This document shows positions 61,472 to 64,000 of a stretch of 64,000 bases of DNA, in pieces. Within the stretch, counting starts at the first letter, position 1; each line of letters starts with the position of its first letter. A program made the translations under genes and the position numbers. A model generated the notes under the pieces. That model did not search any database. It saw only the letters and a program-made list of their open reading frames with translations, and was not told the origin of the DNA. Origin of the DNA: Microbacterium sp. SCN 70-27 (GTDB lineage: Bacteria; Actinomycetota; Actinomycetes; Actinomycetales; Microbacteriaceae); assembly GCA_001724425.1 (NCBI GenBank), contig MEEK01000009.1, forward strand, positions 19,985 to 83,984, given 5' to 3'.

Positions 61472-64000
61472 GGCGCCGCCTCCTCGATCGCGGTGGATGC
61501 CCCCTGCGCCCGCACCACGCGAGCGGTGATCGCCGCGGCGACGACGACCGCGCCCGCAAGGATGGCTGAGGTCAGGAGGACCGGCACAGGGTCCACCCCG
61601 AGACGCGGGGTGACCACGAGGCCGGGGATGGATCTCGTCGCGAGTGGGGGGATGAGCAGCGCGGAAAGGGCGAGACCGGCGACAAGTCCGAGGAGCAGCG
61701 ACAGCACCGCGACGACCCCAACCTCGACGGTGCGCAGCCGCGCTTGCGCGGCGGGGCCCACACCGACGGCGCGGAGCACCATGACCTCCCCCGCGCGCGC
61801 TGCCGTGAGCGCCGCGAACAGGGCGAGCAGCGCGACGCCGCTCAGTACCGCCGCGCCGACCGAGGCGACGCCCCACACGCCGGAGATGCTGGCGGCGACG
61901 CCGGATGCCGCCGTGCGCGGCGTCGTGACCGTGACACCCAGCGCGTCTTCGAGAGCGGCGCGCGAGCCCGTGGCCCAGATCTCGTTCGCGAGCGGTGGCG
62001 TCGCGGCGGGTTCGCCGGGGACGATGCGCGCGGGGAGCGACCGCGCGGTCAGCGTGTCGAGGTCGACGAGCGCTCCGACGCCCGTGCCGACACCGGGCAG
62101 CGCGGCGACGATGCCGGCGACCTCGATCGGGTAGGTGCGGCCCGATCCGTCGACGCGCAGGTCGACCGTCGACCCTTCGTCGAGGGCGAGTCGGGTGGCG
62201 AGGTCACGCGTCACGATCGCAGGCAGCGGCTCCGCGCGTTCACCGGCCGCGCTCCAGACGAGCGCCGACGAGACGCCGCTCTTGCCGGTGCCGGCGGGCA
62301 GAGAGACGCTCGTCGCGGGGGTGATCGGGATCGGCGTCTCCGCGCCGTCCGCCCCGGTGGTCGCGGCCGTCACGGAGGAGATGCGGGCGTCCAGGTACGC
62401 GTACGCCTGCCCGCGCGCGACCTCGATCCCGAGGAGCCGCCAGGGCGCCGTCCCCGCGGGGAGGTCGGCCGTGCCCGTCAGCGCGAAGCCGATCAGGGTC
62501 TCATAGTCCGGAGTGATCCCCGGTGGGGCGGATGCCTCGACGCGCAGCGGCACCGCGGTGGGGGTGCCGGAGGCATCCGCGAGCCAGGCCTGGATCGTCG
62601 TCGCGCGCGCAGCGTACTCGTCGATCGACGTCATCTTCGCGTGGACGGCGATCCCGACGGCGGTGGCCGGCAGTTCCACCCCGGGCGCGTCGTCCGAGAT
62701 CGCCGCGAGATCCGCGCCGAGCGACACGGGGTCGACGAGACCGTCGACGGGCAGCACGACCTCGGCGATGCGCCCGGCGGGGAGGGCGAGGAAGGTGCCC
62801 GAGACCTCGCCCGCGATGACGGGCGCCGAGACGACGGGCGCCGCCGCCGTGACGCCCGTCACCGGCCGGAGATCGCCCGGCGTGACCGTCTGGACGGCGG
62901 CCCGCAGCGGCGCACCCGCGACGAGGGACTGAGATGCGGTCGCCGCAGCCGTCCAGGTCGCCCCGTACGATCCCGCGAGCACCGCGCCGGCGACGGCGAT
63001 CACCACGAGGGCGACGGCCACGGAGTACGCGACCTGCCTGCGCGCCACCTGCCGGGCCGGGTAGGCGGGAGCGAGGCGTCGGCCGTTGCCGGCGAGGCGG
63101 GCGACGACCGCGGAGAGCGGGCCGAAGACGAGGACCGCGAGGACGGCCGCTGCGGCGATGCCGAGCGTGGGCGCGGCCGTCGTGAGCAGCGCCGACCAGG
63201 CATCCTCGGTCGCCGAGCCGGACGCGACGAGCCAGACGACCACACCGCCGATGATCACGAGAAGCGCGGCCGCCGCCGGCGACGCGGCCCGTGCGACGCG
63301 CCCGGCGAGCGCCGCGGCCCGCCCCGCATCGCGCGCGGCGCGGGCCTGTCCGATGGCGAGCGTCGCCCACGAGAGGATCGTCGCGGCGACGGCGAAGGGC
63401 CACGTCGCGAGCACGGCGGAGACGCCACCCGACACGAGGAGTCCCGCCGCGACCACGGCCGCGAAACCGATGCCGCCACCCACGACCGCGATGATCGCGG
63501 ACTCGCCCACGGCGAGGGCCGTGAGCTGTGCGGGCGAGAGGCCGCGCGTGCGCAGGAGCGCAGCCTCGCGGCCCCGCGACGAGCCGAGCAGCCGCGCGAG
63601 CTGCAGCACCGCGAACCAGGCGAGCACGGCGGCGAGGGCGACCGGAACCGGAGCGATGGCGCGCGCCGATCGGGCGCCCGCCGCGACGTCGTCCACCACT
63701 TCGGGAAGAGTCCCGGTGACGATGCTCCCCGCAACCGCGGCATCGCTCGAACGGAACGCCTCGGGAAGGGCGGAAAGGCCCGCGGAGACCAACGGCGCCG
63801 TCTCGATGTCGAGCGCCTGCCGGGCGGGGGCGAGCCGCCACGCACGGTCGCGGTCGCTCTCGGCCAGGGCATCCGACACCGTCATCGTGTCGCCGAACAC
63901 CGGACGCAGCGCGGCCAGCTTCTCCACGGAGGTGTCCGGGCGCAGGACGGTGTCCCGGGACACCCCGAGGTAGGGGGTGACCAGGTCGTCGAAGAAGCCC
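61468..64000 (-). CDS. FtsX-like ABC permease, 5' end outside window
   Basis: At least 844 residues of a second large permease; the reading frame continues past the window edge (PYLG before the first in-window GTG), so the true start is beyond 64000. Membrane pairs are seen in APVPVALAAVLAWFAVLQLARLL, ESAIIAVVGGGIGFAAVVAAGLL, the stretch around AAALLVIIGGVVVWLVASG, and three C-terminal segments near GVWGVASVGAAVLSGVALLALFAAL. RGREAALLRTRGLS is the typical loop of FtsX-like proteins. It is coupled to the following permease by GTGA. The two proteins share the same domain plan and are probable ancient duplicates. Confidence 0.86.
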   Translation of the reverse strand, partial: GFFDDLVTPYLGVSRDTVLRPDTSVEKLAALRPVFGDTMTVSDALAESDRDRAWRLAPARQALDIETAPLVSAGLSALPEAFRSSDAAVAGSIVTGTLPEVVDDVAAGARSARAIAPVPVALAAVLAWFAVLQLARLLGSSRGREAALLRTRGLSPAQLTALAVGESAIIAVVGGGIGFAAVVAAGLLVSGGVSAVLATWPFAVAATILSWATLAIGQARAARDAGRAAALAGRVARAASPAAAALLVIIGGVVVWLVASGSATEDAWSALLTTAAPTLGIAAAAVLAVLVFGPLSAVVARLAGNGRRLAPAYPARQVARRQVAYSVAVALVVIAVAGAVLAGSYGATWTAAATASQSLVAGAPLRAAVQTVTPGDLRPVTGVTAAAPVVSAPVIAGEVSGTFLALPAGRIAEVVLPVDGLVDPVSLGADLAAISDDAPGVELPATAVGIAVHAKMTSIDEYAARATTIQAWLADASGTPTAVPLRVEASAPPGITPDYETLIGFALTGTADLPAGTAPWRLLGIEVARGQAYAYLDARISSVTAATTGADGAETPIPITPATSVSLPAGTGKSGVSSALVWSAAGERAEPLPAIVTRDLATRLALDEGSTVDLRVDGSGRTYPIEVAGIVAALPGVGTGVGALVDLDTLTARSLPARIVPGEPAATPPLANEIWATGSRAALEDALGVTVTTPRTAASGVAASISGVWGVASVGAAVLSGVALLALFAALTAARAGEVMVLRAVGVGPAAQARLRTVEVGVVAVLSLLLGLVAGLALSALLIPPLATRSIPGLVVTPRLGVDPVPVLLTSAILAGAVVVAAAITARVVRAQGASTAIEEAAP

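Overview
The window is very GC-rich, actinobacterial DNA. Its features fit the Microbacteriaceae and most probably Microbacterium: GTG starts and ATGA/GTGA overlaps are common, several promoters have a TAnnnT box 6-11 nt before the start codon, there is an LPXTG-anchored exoprotein, and GGATGCC-type codon pairs recur. The genus is an inference from gene content and base use. No rRNA, tRNA, CRISPR array, integrase or transposase was seen.

Layout. 1-5307: galactose (Leloir) cluster with galE (5' end cut), a relic of a GH35 beta-galactosidase, ogt/MGMT, a LacI repressor, galT and galK. 5536-10900: two alpha/beta hydrolases, a lipoate ligase with permuted domains, a MarR-MFS efflux pair and a second MarR. 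11043-14650: methylcrotonyl-CoA carboxylase (leucine catabolism). 14727-18168: circularly permuted ATP-grasp, alpha-E and transglutaminase operon. 18400-26992: arginine/ornithine/proline catabolism (dimethylargininase, rocD, TetR, putA, LysR). 27035-30032: four uncharacterised membrane-associated proteins. 30057-38582: lipid and acyl-CoA metabolism (thioesterase, GNAT, acyl-CoA synthetase, a cytochrome b-like protein with etfA and etfB, enoyl-CoA hydratase, acyl-CoA dehydrogenase). 38736-41361: a toxin-immunity island. 41441-46705: thiolase and an LPXTG-anchored 5'-nucleotidase. 47549-51946: methylcitrate cycle with a GntR regulator. 52063-55676: ABC exporter, GbsR-like regulator and RNase HI. 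56367-64000: VOC protein and a MacB/FtsX-type ABC system that runs off the window.

How it fits together. The core theme is carbon and amino-acid catabolism feeding acyl-CoA intermediates: leucine through MccAB, proline and ornithine through P5C (PutA, RocD), fatty or branched acyl-CoA through synthetase, ACAD, ECH and thiolase with ETF, and propionyl-CoA through PrpDBC. Most catabolic units sit beside their own regulator.

The most notable locus is 38736-41361. A WXG100/CpnT-N-like protein, a separate nuclease resembling the EsaD/YeeF toxin domain, and three tandem near-identical 147-aa proteins resembling EsaG/YezG (DUF600) immunity proteins form one translationally coupled operon. No type VII secretion machinery lies in the window. 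Also notable are four families of intergenic hairpin or iterated repeats, two of them amplified into long-period arrays, and an Ala/Pro-rich extension with a triplicated RRGLPR..GG..WP motif on the membrane cytochrome encoded with ETF.
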